A stretch of 64,000 nucleotides of DNA, taken from positions 930,001 through 994,000 of the forward strand of contig JACKCR010000002.1 of the NCBI GenBank assembly GCA_020633975.1, given 5' to 3'. Source of the DNA: Candidatus Eiseniibacteriota bacterium. Lineage in GTDB: Bacteria > Eisenbacteria > RBG-16-71-46 > CAIMUX01. Below are positions 25,829 through 37,843 of this stretch, piece by piece (within the stretch, counting starts at the first letter, position 1; every line of letters starts with the position of its first letter). The notes under the pieces are model-generated. The model did not search any database and was not told the DNA's origin. It saw only the letters and a program-made list of their open reading frames with translations. The position numbers were made by a program, and so were the translations under genes.

Positions 25829-26844
25829 GTCGCGGGTCGGTTCCTTCGATCGGAATGGTCGGAGTCGGAAACTGGGGAAAGAACCATCTCCGGAACTTCG
25901 CGTCCCTCACGAGCTGTCGTCTCGGTGGGATCTGTGACCGGGACCCGGCGGTGCTCGCCCGCGTGCGGGAGGAGCATCCCGACGTCTTCGTGACGGACGA
26001 CTTCGACGCGCTGCTCGCGCGTCCGGACATCGACGCAATGGTGATCGCGTCCTCGGCCGTTACCCACGCTCCGCTCGGCGTGCAGGCCCTCGAGAGCGGT
26101 CGTGACGTCTTCCTCGAGAAGCCGATGGCGCTCTCTTCGAAGGACGGAGAAGCCATTCTCCGGGCGGCGGAGAAGAAGGACCGGATCGTCATGGTCGGCC
26201 ACCTGCTTCTCTATCATCCGGCCGTCGAGTATCTGAAGAGCTTGGTCGACGAAGGCGAACTCGGCGACCTCCACTACATCTACTCCGAGCGCGTCAACCT
26301 CGGAGCCATCCGCTCGGACGAGAATGCGATGTGGAGCTTTGCCCCGCACGACCTCTCGATCGTGGGCCTCCTCTTCGACGAGCAGCCGGAGTCGGTCAGT
26401 GCGCGGGGCGGTTGCTACGTCCAGGAGAGCATCGAGGACGTCGTCTTCCTCAACGTGAAGTATCCGAGCGGCCGAACGGCCCAGATCCACGTGAGCTGGC
26501 TCGATCCGCACAAGATCCGGAAGACGACGCTCGTCGGCAGCAAGAAGATGGCGGTCTTCGACGACATGGAGCCGGCGGAGAAGATCCGGATCTACGACAA
26601 GGGCGTCGACACTCCTCAGTTCGTCAGCTACGACCAGGCGCCGGCGCTCCGCTTCGGGGACATCGTCATTCCGCAGCTCAAGATGAAGGAGCCGCTCCGG
26701 ATCGAGTGCCAGCACTTCGTCGACTGCGTGCGCGAGCGGAAGCGTCCGCGCACGGACGGCGAGAGTGGACTCACCGTCGTCCGTATTCTGGAGGCGGGAC
26801 AGCGTTCCCTCGAGCGCGGGGGAGAGCCGATCCGCATCGGCTAG
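25825..26844 (+). CDS. wbpB: Gfo/Idh/MocA oxidoreductase, WbpB-like (UDP-GlcNAcA 3-dehydrogenase)
   Basis: 339 residues. Rossmann start IGMVGVGNWGKNHLRNF, then the family EKPMALS lysine motif near residue 97 and a beta-sheet C-terminal domain. WbpB oxidises C3 of UDP-GlcNAc uronic acid so that WbpE can aminate it. The presence of WbpA-, WbpD- and WbpE-like genes around it makes this assignment much stronger than sequence alone. ATG 25825 lies in the last codons of the epimerase gene, after GAGGAGGG. Confidence 0.85.
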   Translation: MSRGSVPSIGMVGVGNWGKNHLRNFASLTSCRLGGICDRDPAVLARVREEHPDVFVTDDFDALLARPDIDAMVIASSAVTHAPLGVQALESGRDVFLEKPMALSSKDGEAILRAAEKKDRIVMVGHLLLYHPAVEYLKSLVDEGELGDLHYIYSERVNLGAIRSDENAMWSFAPHDLSIVGLLFDEQPESVSARGGCYVQESIEDVVFLNVKYPSGRTAQIHVSWLDPHKIRKTTLVGSKKMAVFDDMEPAEKIRIYDKGVDTPQFVSYDQAPALRFGDIVIPQLKMKEPLRIECQHFVDCVRERKRPRTDGESGLTVVRILEAGQRSLERGGEPIRIG

Positions 26845-26984
26845 CAGGCCGCGGCAGCGGACTAGAGTGTTTCGAGGCCGGAGCCGTCCTCCGTGCCTCG
26901 CGCCGGACTCCAGAGACTGGCAGTCCGGCGAGGTTTCGTTCACAACTCCGCCGGAGGACGGGGGCGGAGAGAGCGAGGCAGGGT

Positions 26985-27794
26985 TTGGAAGCAAAGATCG
27001 ATCCCTCGGCCAAGGTCGGTGAGGGGACGACGTTCGGATACGGCGTCATCGTCGAGGCCGGCGCCGTCATCGGCAAGAACTGCAAGTTCGGACATCACAT
27101 CGTCGTGAGCGCCAACGTCACCGTCGGTGACGATTGCCAGGTCGGACATGGGGCGGTCCTCCACCCGGATTCCAAGATCGGGGACCAGGTTCGGATCGAC
27201 GATCACGTCGTCGTCGGGAAGTGGCCGCTTCGCGCGGTCAACAGCATCCTCAAGCCCACGCAGCAGCTCGACCCAGCCGTGGTCTCGAACCGCTGCATGA
27301 TCGGGACGCACGCGACCGTCTATCGGGGTGCCACCCTGAACCAGGCGATCCTCGTGGCGGACCAGGCCACGATCCGTGAGCGCGTCACGATCGGCGAGTT
27401 CACCATCGTGGGTCGTGGCGTGGTGGTCGAGAACGACTGCACCGTCGGTCGCTATTGCAAGCTCGAGACGGAGAGCTACATCACCGCATACTCCACTCTC
27501 GAGGATCGTGTGTTCATCGCGCCCCAGGTTGCGACGTCGAACGACAACTTCGTCGGCCGCACCGAGGAGCGCTTCCAGCACTTCAAGGGCGTGACCGTGA
27601 AGCGGGGCGGCCGGGTCGGCGTCGGCTCGGTGATCCTGCCGGGCAAGACGATCGGCGAGGACGGCCTCGTCGCTGCCGGTTCCGTCGTCTCGAAGGATGT
27701 GCCTGCGCGCCAGATCGTGCTCGGACAGCCGGCCCGGGAGTTCCGTGCCGTTCCCGAGGAGCAGCTGCTCGACAACCAGGGCTGGCCGGAGTAA
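26985..27794 (+). CDS. wbpD: WbpD/WlbB-like amino-sugar N-acetyltransferase, left-handed beta-helix
   Basis: 269 residues of almost pure hexapeptide repeat, starting KIDPSAKVGEGTTFGYGVIV, plus a short C-terminal helix. WbpD acetylates the new C3 amino group of UDP-GlcNAc(3NH2)A using acetyl-CoA. The protein is longer than WbpD and has extra coils (about residues 75-140) before the TSNDNFVGRTEERF segment typical of the group. No ATG or GTG fits; TTG 26985 with GAGG six bases upstream gives a natural N-terminus. It lies between the WbpB- and WbpE-like genes. Confidence 0.83.
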   Translation: MEAKIDPSAKVGEGTTFGYGVIVEAGAVIGKNCKFGHHIVVSANVTVGDDCQVGHGAVLHPDSKIGDQVRIDDHVVVGKWPLRAVNSILKPTQQLDPAVVSNRCMIGTHATVYRGATLNQAILVADQATIRERVTIGEFTIVGRGVVVENDCTVGRYCKLETESYITAYSTLEDRVFIAPQVATSNDNFVGRTEERFQHFKGVTVKRGGRVGVGSVILPGKTIGEDGLVAAGSVVSKDVPARQIVLGQPAREFRAVPEEQLLDNQGWPE

Positions 27795-27884
27795 GCGGCC
27801 CACAAGGCCAACGGGGTGGGAGTGGACGTGTTCGTTGCCGCTCCCGCGACCCGCTCGGCCGCGTAATCGAAGGAGTTCTCGACG

Positions 27885-29000
27885 ATGCAAGTACCTCTGT
27901 TGGATCTCAAGGCTCAGTATCAGGCGCTGCGCGAGCCGATCCTCGCGGCCGTCGACGAGACGTTCGCTTCCGGCGCCTGGATCATGGGGCCGAAGGTCAA
28001 GACGTTCGAGGAGGAGGTCGCCTCCTACGTCCACGCCAAAGCCGCGATCGGATGCGCCTCCGGCACCGACGCGCTGCTTCTCTCCGTGCGGGCCTTGGAT
28101 CCGAAGCCGGGCGACGAAGTGATCGCGCCCGCCTTCACTTTCTTCGCCACGGGTGGTGCGACCGTCAATGCCGGCGCGACGCCGGTGTTCGTCGATTCGC
28201 AGGAAGACAGCTTCAACGTCGATCCGGCCGCGATCGAGAGAGCGATCACGCCGAAGACGCGCGCGATCATCCCGGTCCACCTCTTCGGCCAGTCCGCGGA
28301 CATGGACCCGATCATGGCGATCGCGAAGAAGCACAACCTCGCGGTGATCGAAGACGCGGCGCAGTCGATCGGCTGCACCTACGGAGACCGTCCGGTCGGA
28401 TCGATCGGTGACGTCGGCTGCTTCTCGTTCTACCCGTCCAAGAACCTGGGCGGAAACGGAGACGGCGGCATCATCACCACGAACTCCGCCGAGTGGGAAG
28501 ACAAGCTGCGCGTTCTCCGGGTCCACGGAGCGAAGAAGAAGTATCTGAACGAGGTCATCGGATTCAACAGCCGGCTCGACGCGGTCCATGCCGCGATCCT
28601 GTCCGTGAAGCTGAAGCATCTGGACGACTGGTGTGCGGCTCGTCAGGCGAACGCGGCCCGGTACGACGAAGCCTTCAAGGGCGTCGACGGAATCGCCACT
28701 CCGCCGCGAGCGATCCCGGGCAACCACGTGTTCAACCAGTACACGATCCGTGTGAAGCGCGGCTCGCGGGATGCGCTCCAAGCACACCTCAAGGAGAACG
28801 GAATCGGGTGCGAGATCTACTACCCGTATCCGCTCCACCTGGTGCCGGCGTTCGGGAACCTCGGGTACGAGAAGGGAAGTCTTCCGGTGTGCGAACAGCA
28901 GGCCGTTGAAGCTCTCTCCATCCCGATCTTCCCGGAGATGAACTCCGACCAGCAGGGCTACGTGGTCGAGACGATCAAGAACTGGGTGAAGACGCAGTAA
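27885..29000 (+). CDS. wbpE: DegT/DnrJ/EryC1 PLP aminotransferase, WbpE-like
   Basis: 371 residues, full-length. The N-terminus PLLDLKAQY, the substrate region GCASGTDALLLS, the PLP-aspartate in EDAAQSIG and the Schiff-base lysine in FYPSKNLGGNGDGG (Lys186) identify a sugar aminotransferase. WbpE transfers an amino group from glutamate to C3 of the 3-keto UDP-uronic acid made by WbpB. An AAGGAG ribosome site precedes ATG 27885. The gene ends the sugar operon and is followed by a strong terminator. Confidence 0.88.
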   Translation: MQVPLLDLKAQYQALREPILAAVDETFASGAWIMGPKVKTFEEEVASYVHAKAAIGCASGTDALLLSVRALDPKPGDEVIAPAFTFFATGGATVNAGATPVFVDSQEDSFNVDPAAIERAITPKTRAIIPVHLFGQSADMDPIMAIAKKHNLAVIEDAAQSIGCTYGDRPVGSIGDVGCFSFYPSKNLGGNGDGGIITTNSAEWEDKLRVLRVHGAKKKYLNEVIGFNSRLDAVHAAILSVKLKHLDDWCAARQANAARYDEAFKGVDGIATPPRAIPGNHVFNQYTIRVKRGSRDALQAHLKENGIGCEIYYPYPLHLVPAFGNLGYEKGSLPVCEQQAVEALSIPIFPEMNSDQQGYVVETIKNWVKTQ

Positions 29001-29029
29001 GAACGAGCTAGTCTAGCGAACATACGGGG

Positions 29030-29077
29030 CGGCAGTGGTCCGTTCGGGTCAAACCGGACGGTTCCCACTGCCGTTTT
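29030..29077 (+). terminator. Rho-independent terminator after the aminotransferase gene
   Basis: Outer stem 29030-29038 with 29065-29073 (nine pairs), an inner stem TCCGTTCGG/CCGGACGG, and TTTTCCTTT directly after. It closes the WbpB/D/E transcript. Confidence 0.87.
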
Positions 29078-29315
29078 CCTTTGCCGTGTGGGTGCACCGT
29101 GCAATCCGCAACGTTTGCATGGCGGAACGCCTAGATCCTCGATGGGGACCGCAACTGAGGGCGAGATAGCGACCTTGGAAGCGGATGGGGAGAAGGCGTT
29201 TCCCGAAACCCACAGTCGATAGTGGAACTTGGCTTCGATGGCACGACCCTGGCTGCGAGTTGGGAAGACATCTGTGGCACCTCATGACATCTCCGTCCGT
29301 CCAGGGGGCACCTTC
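29078..29315. other. Intergenic leader of the PorV/Q-like gene
   Basis: Stretch of about 240 bases with somewhat lower coding character than its flanks. The frame of the next gene is open back to ATG 29229, but the first good ribosome site (GGGGG) serves ATG 29316. No promoter could be named with confidence. Confidence 0.3.
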
Positions 29316-30365
29316 ATGTCCGGGAACAGCACCGGAAGCACCGCGAAGAGCGGCCAACCCGCGCGATCGACCCATCGCCGGGCCTCGACACCCACGAGCA
29401 CATTCGACCGCGTATCCACGAACGCGTCGACGCGCCGGGCGCCCGTGACCCTGAGCCGCGCATGGCTTGCGGGTGCAGCACTGCTGTGCGCGCTGAGCAC
29501 GGCGTCTGTGGCTGGCGAGGAAGCGTTCCAGTCGCGAACCTTCGCAGCCGATCCGACGTGGCAAGCGACGGCGGGTGCGTTCGCCGTGACGGGAGGGGGA
29601 GCCGGGAGCCTTGCGGCGAATCCGGCTCTGGCGAGCGAACTCTCGCGTCCGACGATCGCACTCAGCCACCTTCAGTGGGCGGCCGGACTCTCCCGGGAGT
29701 GGGCCGCTCTCTCCACACCGCTCGGCACCCGATTCGGTGTCGGGGCCGACTTCGGACTCCTCCGCGCCGACGCGTTGGACGGGTTCGATGAAGCGGGGAA
29801 TCCGACCGGGACCTTCTCACCGTCCGAATGGGACGTAGCCGCGTCCGTCGGGGCCGACCTCGGTCAGGGGTTCGGACTGGGCGCGGGCGTGCGGTACTTC
29901 CGCCTCGAAGACCCGACCGAACCGCTCACTAGCGTCGGAATCTCCGCCGGGGCGACCTGGAGTGGGGAGACGCGGTCGTTCGCCGTGTCCGCGGTGGATC
30001 TCGGTTCGACGAGCGACAGCCGGTATGAACTCCCGACCCGCTATCGGGCCGGTGGGCAACAGTGGCTTGCGCCGTGGGCGCGTCTCGGCGCCGGGGTCGA
30101 GTACGGAACGGAACTCTCTCTGTCCGTCGGCACGGAGCTCCGTCCCGCGCCATGGCTCTCGCTCCTCGCTGGGGCGGGCCAGGAGTCCGGAGACACGGGC
30201 CGCGGCATGTTCTGGTCGACCGGTCTCGGGTTCGAACGGAGTGGGGTGCACGCCAGCTACGCCTTCATCGTCGACGACGTCCTCGGGGATCGTCACCAGC
30301 TCGGGATCGAGCTGCCGTTGCGCTCCGAAAACAGCTGGCGCCACCTCGACACTCCGGAGCCGTGA
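29316..30365 (+). CDS. PorV/PorQ-like outer-membrane beta-barrel protein
   Basis: 349 residues. A long basic N-region, then a signal helix (LAGAALLCALSTASVAG). After it come the family-like GGGAGSLAANPALASEL (compare the GGAG...NPAGL of PorV/PorQ) and alternating amphipathic strands with frequent Gly-Ala-Gly turns (FGVGADFGLL, FGLGAGVRYFRL, ARLGAGVEYG). PorV/PorQ proteins serve the type IX secretion system, but no other T9SS core gene is in the window. The start at 29316 is chosen for its GGGGG ribosome site. The C-terminus TPEP is not a PEP-CTERM signal because no membrane helix follows. Confidence 0.68.
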   Translation: MSGNSTGSTAKSGQPARSTHRRASTPTSTFDRVSTNASTRRAPVTLSRAWLAGAALLCALSTASVAGEEAFQSRTFAADPTWQATAGAFAVTGGGAGSLAANPALASELSRPTIALSHLQWAAGLSREWAALSTPLGTRFGVGADFGLLRADALDGFDEAGNPTGTFSPSEWDVAASVGADLGQGFGLGAGVRYFRLEDPTEPLTSVGISAGATWSGETRSFAVSAVDLGSTSDSRYELPTRYRAGGQQWLAPWARLGAGVEYGTELSLSVGTELRPAPWLSLLAGAGQESGDTGRGMFWSTGLGFERSGVHASYAFIVDDVLGDRHQLGIELPLRSENSWRHLDTPEP

Positions 30366-30481
30366 TCGACCCATCTATCCGTCCCTACCACGTGGCCTGA
30401 CGGGCCTCGCGCCTGCCCCATTCTCCCTGGGTTGTGGACCGGAAGCTCCCGGTCTACGATCACGCGGAGAAGGGGATTGGA

Positions 30482-31531
30482 ATGGCGAAGATCTTGGTCA
30501 CGGGCGGAGCCGGATTCATCGGGTCCCACGCAGCTCTCCATTTTGCGCGGCAGGGATGGTCCGTTCGGATCCTCGATAACCTGTCCCGGGGAGCGCTCCT
30601 CAAGAAGGCGGACCCGAACGCGGAGCACAACTGGAACCGGCTCGCCGAGGAGCCCGGCATCGAGCGGGTCCGTGGGGACGTGCGGAACGCCGCTGACGTA
30701 GAAGCGGCCGTCGACGGTGTGGACGCGGTGCTGCACGCCGCCGCCCAGACGGCGGTCACCACCTCGACCGTCGACCCTGCCACCGACTTCGATACGAACG
30801 CGGTGGGAACGTTCCGGGTGCTCGACGCGATCCGCCGGACCGGACGGAAGGCCAGCTTCGTCTACTGCTCCACCAACAAGGTGTACGGCGAGAACGTGAA
30901 CAACGTTCCGATCGAGGAAGAGGCGACCCGCTACCGGTTCGCCTCCGAGCACGCCGAGGGGATTCCCGAAACGTTCGGAATCGATCTGTGCGAGCACACG
31001 CCCTACGGCTGTTCCAAACTCACCGGCGATCTCTACGCGCAGGACTTCGGCCACCTCTACGGGATCCGGACCGGCATCTTCCGGATGTCCTGTATCTACG
31101 GAACCCATCAGTTCGGCATGGAAGACCAGGGCTGGGTGGCCTGGTTCGTGATCGCCGCCATCCGGAACGCCGCTCTCACCGTGTTCGGTGACGGCAAGCA
31201 GGTCCGGGACGTGCTCTGGGTCGACGACCTCGTCCGGGCCTACGAAGCGTTCCTCGAGCGCGGTCCCAAAACAGGCGTCTACAACATGGGTGGCGGACCG
31301 GAGATGACGTTGTCGCTCCGCGAGCTGCTCAGCCAGCTGAGCGACCGGCTCGGCCGCCCAATCGAACCCGCGACCGGCCCCTGGCGCCCGAGCGACCAGA
31401 AGGTGTACGTGAGCGACATCCGGAAGGTTCGCGCGGAGCTCGGGTGGCGTCCCGAGGTGACTCCGGAGCAGGGTGTCGATCGCTTGCTCGCCTGGGTTCA
31501 GGAGCACGAGTCCGCCTTCTCTCACCTCTGA
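30482..31531 (+). CDS. CDP-paratose 2-epimerase-like / UDP-sugar epimerase SDR
   Basis: 349 residues. NAD motif ILVTGGAGFIGSHAALHF; catalytic region YCSTNKVYG and PYGCSKLTGDLYAQDF. These two motifs are characteristic of the CDP-tyvelose (paratose) 2-epimerase branch rather than of GalE. No CDP-glucose synthase or 4,6-dehydratase is nearby, so the true substrate may be another nucleotide sugar. ATG 30482 follows AGAAGGGG; GTG 30434 is a weaker alternative. The 3' end is followed by a short stem-loop. Confidence 0.83.
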   Translation: MAKILVTGGAGFIGSHAALHFARQGWSVRILDNLSRGALLKKADPNAEHNWNRLAEEPGIERVRGDVRNAADVEAAVDGVDAVLHAAAQTAVTTSTVDPATDFDTNAVGTFRVLDAIRRTGRKASFVYCSTNKVYGENVNNVPIEEEATRYRFASEHAEGIPETFGIDLCEHTPYGCSKLTGDLYAQDFGHLYGIRTGIFRMSCIYGTHQFGMEDQGWVAWFVIAAIRNAALTVFGDGKQVRDVLWVDDLVRAYEAFLERGPKTGVYNMGGGPEMTLSLRELLSQLSDRLGRPIEPATGPWRPSDQKVYVSDIRKVRAELGWRPEVTPEQGVDRLLAWVQEHESAFSHL

Positions 31532-31936
31532 TCACCGCCTGGGCGGCTCTACCGGTTCCGCCCAGACCGATCCGCGAGTGCCCGCACCTGCTTCGTGAGG
31601 CACCCGCTTGCTCACTTCGCCAACCTGCATTTTGCGCCACCGAGCACGCGGGTTCGTCCCACTTCCCGCCGATCGATCCGGGCCGGTGCGCATCCAAACG
31701 TTCGGTTCCGAAGTCCAGAGTGAGCCATGGAAACGGCTGTCGGGCCCTCACCGCGGAACTCCATTGCCGGTGGGGCGTTGATCGATGGTTGGTCCGGGGC
31801 TCCAAGGCACGAACGGCAATCACTCGAATACGATCGGCCTGCGGTGAGTGAAACCGCTCGCGTCGATGCGCATTGGATGGCGCGACGTGGCCGAGACCGT
31901 TGGAAACAGCGAGAGAGCGAGGCGGAGACGACTGAC
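31532..31936. other. Intergenic region before the dnaJ-clpB pair
   Basis: About 400 bases. A perfect 8-base inverted repeat (31539-31546 with 31558-31565), without a T run, may end the epimerase transcript. The rest should hold the chaperone promoter. I looked for a CIRCE operator and for a sigma-32-like promoter and found neither. The frame of the DnaJ gene is open back to ATG 31727 without a ribosome site or DnaJ-like residues. Confidence 0.4.
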
Positions 31937-33007
31937 TTGAGAGACCTGTACGACATACTCGGAGTTTCGAGAGAGGCTACGGCGGACGAGATCCGGCGCG
32001 CCTACCGGCGCCAAGCCGTGAAGCTCCATCCTGACCGCAACAAAGCGTCCGACGCGGAGGAGCGGTTCAAGGAGCTGGGTGAGGCGTACGAGGTTCTGTC
32101 CGACCCGAACAAGCGGGCCCTCTATGACCGCTACGGAGAGCGCTGGAAGGACGCCGAGGCTGCGGCCGGCGCTCGGGGAGACGACTCGCACGCGGGTGGC
32201 TTCTCGTGGGAGCCGGGAGGTGCCCAGGGCGGCGGCACGCACGGTGCGTGGCAAGACGTCGACGCAGAGGACGTCGAGGAGCTGCTTCGTTCCGTCTTCG
32301 GACACGGATTCTCGGGTGCGGAGTCCGCATCGGGTTTCAGCGGCACCGGTTTCGGTGGACCTGGTGCGGGTGGCTTCGCGGGCTTTGGTCGCGGGGGCTT
32401 TGGAAGCTCCGGCTACGAGGATTCACGCGCGGGCTTCGGTGATGCGAACACCAACGGCGCCACTGGGTCCGGTGGCTCAGCGAGGTCTGGAAGGAACGGA
32501 CAGTTCCGTTCCCAGAGGCCGAAGCAGGAGTTCGAACTGCACCTTCCGCTTGCCGAAGCGCTGAAAGGGGGCGTGCACGCCTTCCGATTCGAGACGGCCG
32601 GAGGCACCCGAAACGTCGACGTGCGCTTGCCGGTCGGTGTGGCCGATGGTGCGCGCCTCAAAGTCGACGATCTCCGCGTGCGCGTCCGCGTCGACGCTCC
32701 AGCGGACTACGAGATCAGGGGACATGACCTCGTCCGGGACCTGGCCATCGCGCCATGGGAGGCAGTGCTGGGAGGACCGGTGGAGTTCACCCATGCCGAC
32801 GGCCGAACCCTCCGGGTCACGATCCCGAAGGGTACGCCCTCGGGCCGCGAAGTACGTCTTCGCGGACTGGGCTTCTCGCGCGCGGGGAAAGGAAGAGGCG
32901 ATCTCCTCCTCCGCGTGCGCATCGAAGTACCGACGGAGCCGAGCTCCAAGGACGAAGAGATTGCACGCCGATGGCGGGACGAGTCGTCGTTCCGTCCGAA
33001 GCGTTGA
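31937..33007 (+). CDS. DnaJ-class co-chaperone, CbpA/DnaJ without zinc fingers
   Basis: Residues 1-65 form the J domain, with [11 protein letters not shown] and the HPD motif in KLHPDRNK. A long Gly/Phe/Ser-rich linker follows (about 85-200), then the two C-terminal beta-domains ([41 protein letters not shown]). The CxxCxGxG zinc-finger repeats of true DnaJ are absent, as in CbpA. TTG 31937 gives a normal J-domain start and follows GGAG; ATG 31877 would add 20 residues without a ribosome site. ClpB lies 95 bases downstream, a common stress pairing. Confidence 0.85.
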   Translation: MRDLYDILGVSREATADEIRRAYRRQAVKLHPDRNKASDAEERFKELGEAYEVLSDPNKRALYDRYGERWKDAEAAAGARGDDSHAGGFSWEPGGAQGGGTHGAWQDVDAEDVEELLRSVFGHGFSGAESASGFSGTGFGGPGAGGFAGFGRGGFGSSGYEDSRAGFGDANTNGATGSGGSARSGRNGQFRSQRPKQEFELHLPLAEALKGGVHAFRFETAGGTRNVDVRLPVGVADGARLKVDDLRVRVRVDAPADYEIRGHDLVRDLAIAPWEAVLGGPVEFTHADGRTLRVTIPKGTPSGREVRLRGLGFSRAGKGRGDLLLRVRIEVPTEPSSKDEEIARRWRDESSFRPKR

Positions 33008-33102
33008 ACGAGAATCGAGACCGCGAGGCCCGACGAGGGCCGGAAGGCCGATCAAGGGCCGCGAAGTCTTGACGAGAACCGCCAGGAGGTACAACTAGAG
33101 AG

Positions 33103-35763
<2,661 letters not shown>

Positions 35764-35789
35764 AGTCGGATGCCCGCCCGGTGGAAACG

Positions 35790-35820
35790 GCGCGTGCGGT
35801 CGTCGCAGTACCGCACGCGC
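35790..35820 (+). terminator. Perfect 11-base-pair stem after clpB, possible terminator
   Basis: 35790-35800 pairs perfectly with 35810-35820 over a nine-base loop, 27 bases after the clpB stop. No T run follows, so Rho-independent activity is uncertain; it may be a processing or stability element. Confidence 0.5.
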
Positions 35821-36109
35821 GCTCGTCGGGTCCTGCGCGGACCATGATCGATCCGTGAGACGCCCTCGGTGAGCCATCTCGGCCGCCGGGGGCGTCCTGC
35901 TTTCATTCCACCTAGGGCTCGGTGCGAACTCGAGCCGAGCGGTCCGTGTTCCTCACCCTCGCTTCGTTCCGCCGTTCAGGCTCCCTCGGATATCGGCCGG
36001 GATCCGCCGATTTGGTTCTCTTGGCTGCGCCAATCGCCCCTCAAGGACTCCACCAAACTCCACGAAAACTAGGAAGGGGGATTTGACGCCCTAAGGGCGA
36101 AGGGGGCCC
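35821..36109. other. Non-coding gap with a second stem-loop before the histidine-kinase gene
   Basis: A second stem (35859-35869 with 35886-35896, one G-U pair) is followed by CTGCTTTCATT, which could terminate read-through. The remaining bases up to the GGGGG at about 36104 must hold the two-component promoter. No sigma-54 type GG-N10-GC element was recognised. Confidence 0.4.
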
Positions 36110-37843
36110 ATGTCTGCCGAGGAATCGCTCGACCGCTGGGGCGAGGTACAAACGCAACTCGAAGCGCTACGCGCTGTCGTTCCCGATCTGGCGGATCTCC
36201 CGTCCGTCGACTCGGGGAACGCTCCGGACGTGCTGTCGCGAGTCGTCACGACCGCGGAGCAGCTGCGTCGACACGTACTCCGTGACCGGATCGTTCGCGA
36301 CAGTCTGCAGGAGTTGATGGGCGCGCTTCTTCGGGGGCGGGACCTCGAGAACACCGTCGAGATGATGGCGATCTACCTCTGCCAAGTACTCGGCGTGGGG
36401 GAGGTCCTGATCGTCCAGAAGGAGTCCGAGGGGCGCTGGTACGCCACCTATGGCTCCAACCCGGGCCGGGCGGAACGGATCGGGCCGGTCAACTGGACTC
36501 CTCCGACCTCCTTCCTCGACGTGACCGATACTGACCGCCTCTGCTCCATTCCCGATGGCGACTCGTCGGCGAGACGGACCGACCCCAAACGATACGGGCT
36601 CGTACTGCCCCTCGAGAGCACGGAGACCGACGAGCGCGGCAAGTCCAAGATCATCGGCTACCTGGCGATGAACGGGCTGGACGGTGACGAGATCGACTGG
36701 AGCGCTCAGGAGATCGGTCGCCGGGTTGCGGGAATGCTCGAAACGTTCATCCGCAAGATGGAGAAGGAACGGGAAGACCGGTTCCGTCGTCGTCTGCTCG
36801 AAGCCATGCACGACGGCGTCCTCGCTCTCGACAAGTCCGGAGCGGTGCTCGAAGCGAACGCCGAAGCCGTCCGTGTCCTCGGCGCCCCTTCCGCCGCGAT
36901 CCGAGGCACCCTGATCCAGTCTTACGAAGAGACCGCGGCGGCGCTGGTCGAGCATCTCGTGGAGGTTCTCAGAACCCGTCGACTGCCGCTCCCGCGGGAG
37001 ATCCCCGTCGTCCTCGAAGGGAAGAAGTGCCCGATCAACGTGGCGATCTCGTTCCTCGCGGACCCCGACTCCACGTTCGAGGGGATCGTGGTGAACTTGA
37101 GCGATCTCACCACCCTGAGAGAGATGGAGGCCGAGATCGATCGGCTCGATCGGCTCGCCGCATTGGGCCGGTTCGCTGCAGGAATCGCGCACGAAGTGCG
37201 GAACCCGCTCGCCGGGATCGGCGCGGGCGTCGAGTACTTGGCTCGCGGATTCGCCAAGGACGCTCCGCAGCAGCGTGACGTCAAATACGTGCTCGGCGAG
37301 GTCCACCGCCTCAACTCGATCGTCGCCGATCTCCTCGACTACACGCAGCCGCGTCCGCTCCAGATCCAGCCGCTCCTCGCGACCGAGCTGGCGGAGCACG
37401 TGCGTACCGGACTCGCTCCCTACGCCCATGAGCGAGGGGTGCGGCTCGAGGTAGGTGGCCCGAAGCAGGCACGGTTCGTCGGCGACTCCGCACGACTCGA
37501 ACAGGTGCTGCTGAACCTCGTGCGCAACGCGATCGAGGCGTCGCCGAGCGGCGGACTCGTCACCTTGAGCTGGCGAGACGGCCACGGCTTCCACTTCACG
37601 GTGGAAGACGAAGGCCCCGGTTTTTCCGAGGAGCAATGCAAACAGGCCTTCGAGCCGTTCTTCACGACCAAGGGGAACGGGACCGGCCTAGGACTCTACC
37701 TATCTCATTCCATCGTCGAACAACACGGCGGCAAGCTCGTCGTGGGCAACCGGACTCGTGGCGGCGCGATCCTTCGCGTCGAGCTGCCCCAGCCCGAAGG
37801 TGAAAGGACTCGTACGAATGCCTGCGTCCATATTGATCGTTGA
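36110..37843 (+). CDS. Sensor histidine kinase with GAF and PAS domains (NtrB-like)
   Basis: Cytosolic, no membrane helix. An N-terminal helical region, a GAF-like domain (about 75-215) and a PAS domain (RLLEAMHDGVLALDKSGAVL, about 230-345) come first. The HisKA domain has the phosphorylated histidine in AGIAHEVRNPLAG (His361). The HATPase_c domain has NLVRNAIEA, DEGPGF and GNGTGLGLYL (about 465-565). The partner NtrC-type regulator starts inside its last codons, so they form a two-component pair. The stimulus is unknown; a soluble sensor suggests an intracellular signal. Confidence 0.9.
   Translation: MSAEESLDRWGEVQTQLEALRAVVPDLADLPSVDSGNAPDVLSRVVTTAEQLRRHVLRDRIVRDSLQELMGALLRGRDLENTVEMMAIYLCQVLGVGEVLIVQKESEGRWYATYGSNPGRAERIGPVNWTPPTSFLDVTDTDRLCSIPDGDSSARRTDPKRYGLVLPLESTETDERGKSKIIGYLAMNGLDGDEIDWSAQEIGRRVAGMLETFIRKMEKEREDRFRRRLLEAMHDGVLALDKSGAVLEANAEAVRVLGAPSAAIRGTLIQSYEETAAALVEHLVEVLRTRRLPLPREIPVVLEGKKCPINVAISFLADPDSTFEGIVVNLSDLTTLREMEAEIDRLDRLAALGRFAAGIAHEVRNPLAGIGAGVEYLARGFAKDAPQQRDVKYVLGEVHRLNSIVADLLDYTQPRPLQIQPLLATELAEHVRTGLAPYAHERGVRLEVGGPKQARFVGDSARLEQVLLNLVRNAIEASPSGGLVTLSWRDGHGFHFTVEDEGPGFSEEQCKQAFEPFFTTKGNGTGLGLYLSHSIVEQHGGKLVVGNRTRGGAILRVELPQPEGERTRTNACVHIDR

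Noticed and set aside
26940-28838. 632-codon open frame on the minus strand opposite the WbpD- and WbpE-like genes
   Set aside because: Same shadow effect; crosses two well-identified genes.
30354-30365. TPEP at the end of the PorV/Q-like protein as a PEP-CTERM signal
   Set aside because: A PEP-CTERM signal needs a membrane helix and basic tail after the motif; the protein stops right there.
31532-31936. CIRCE or sigma-32 control of the dnaJ-clpB pair
   Set aside because: I looked for the TTAGCACTC inverted repeat and for a heat-shock promoter and found neither.
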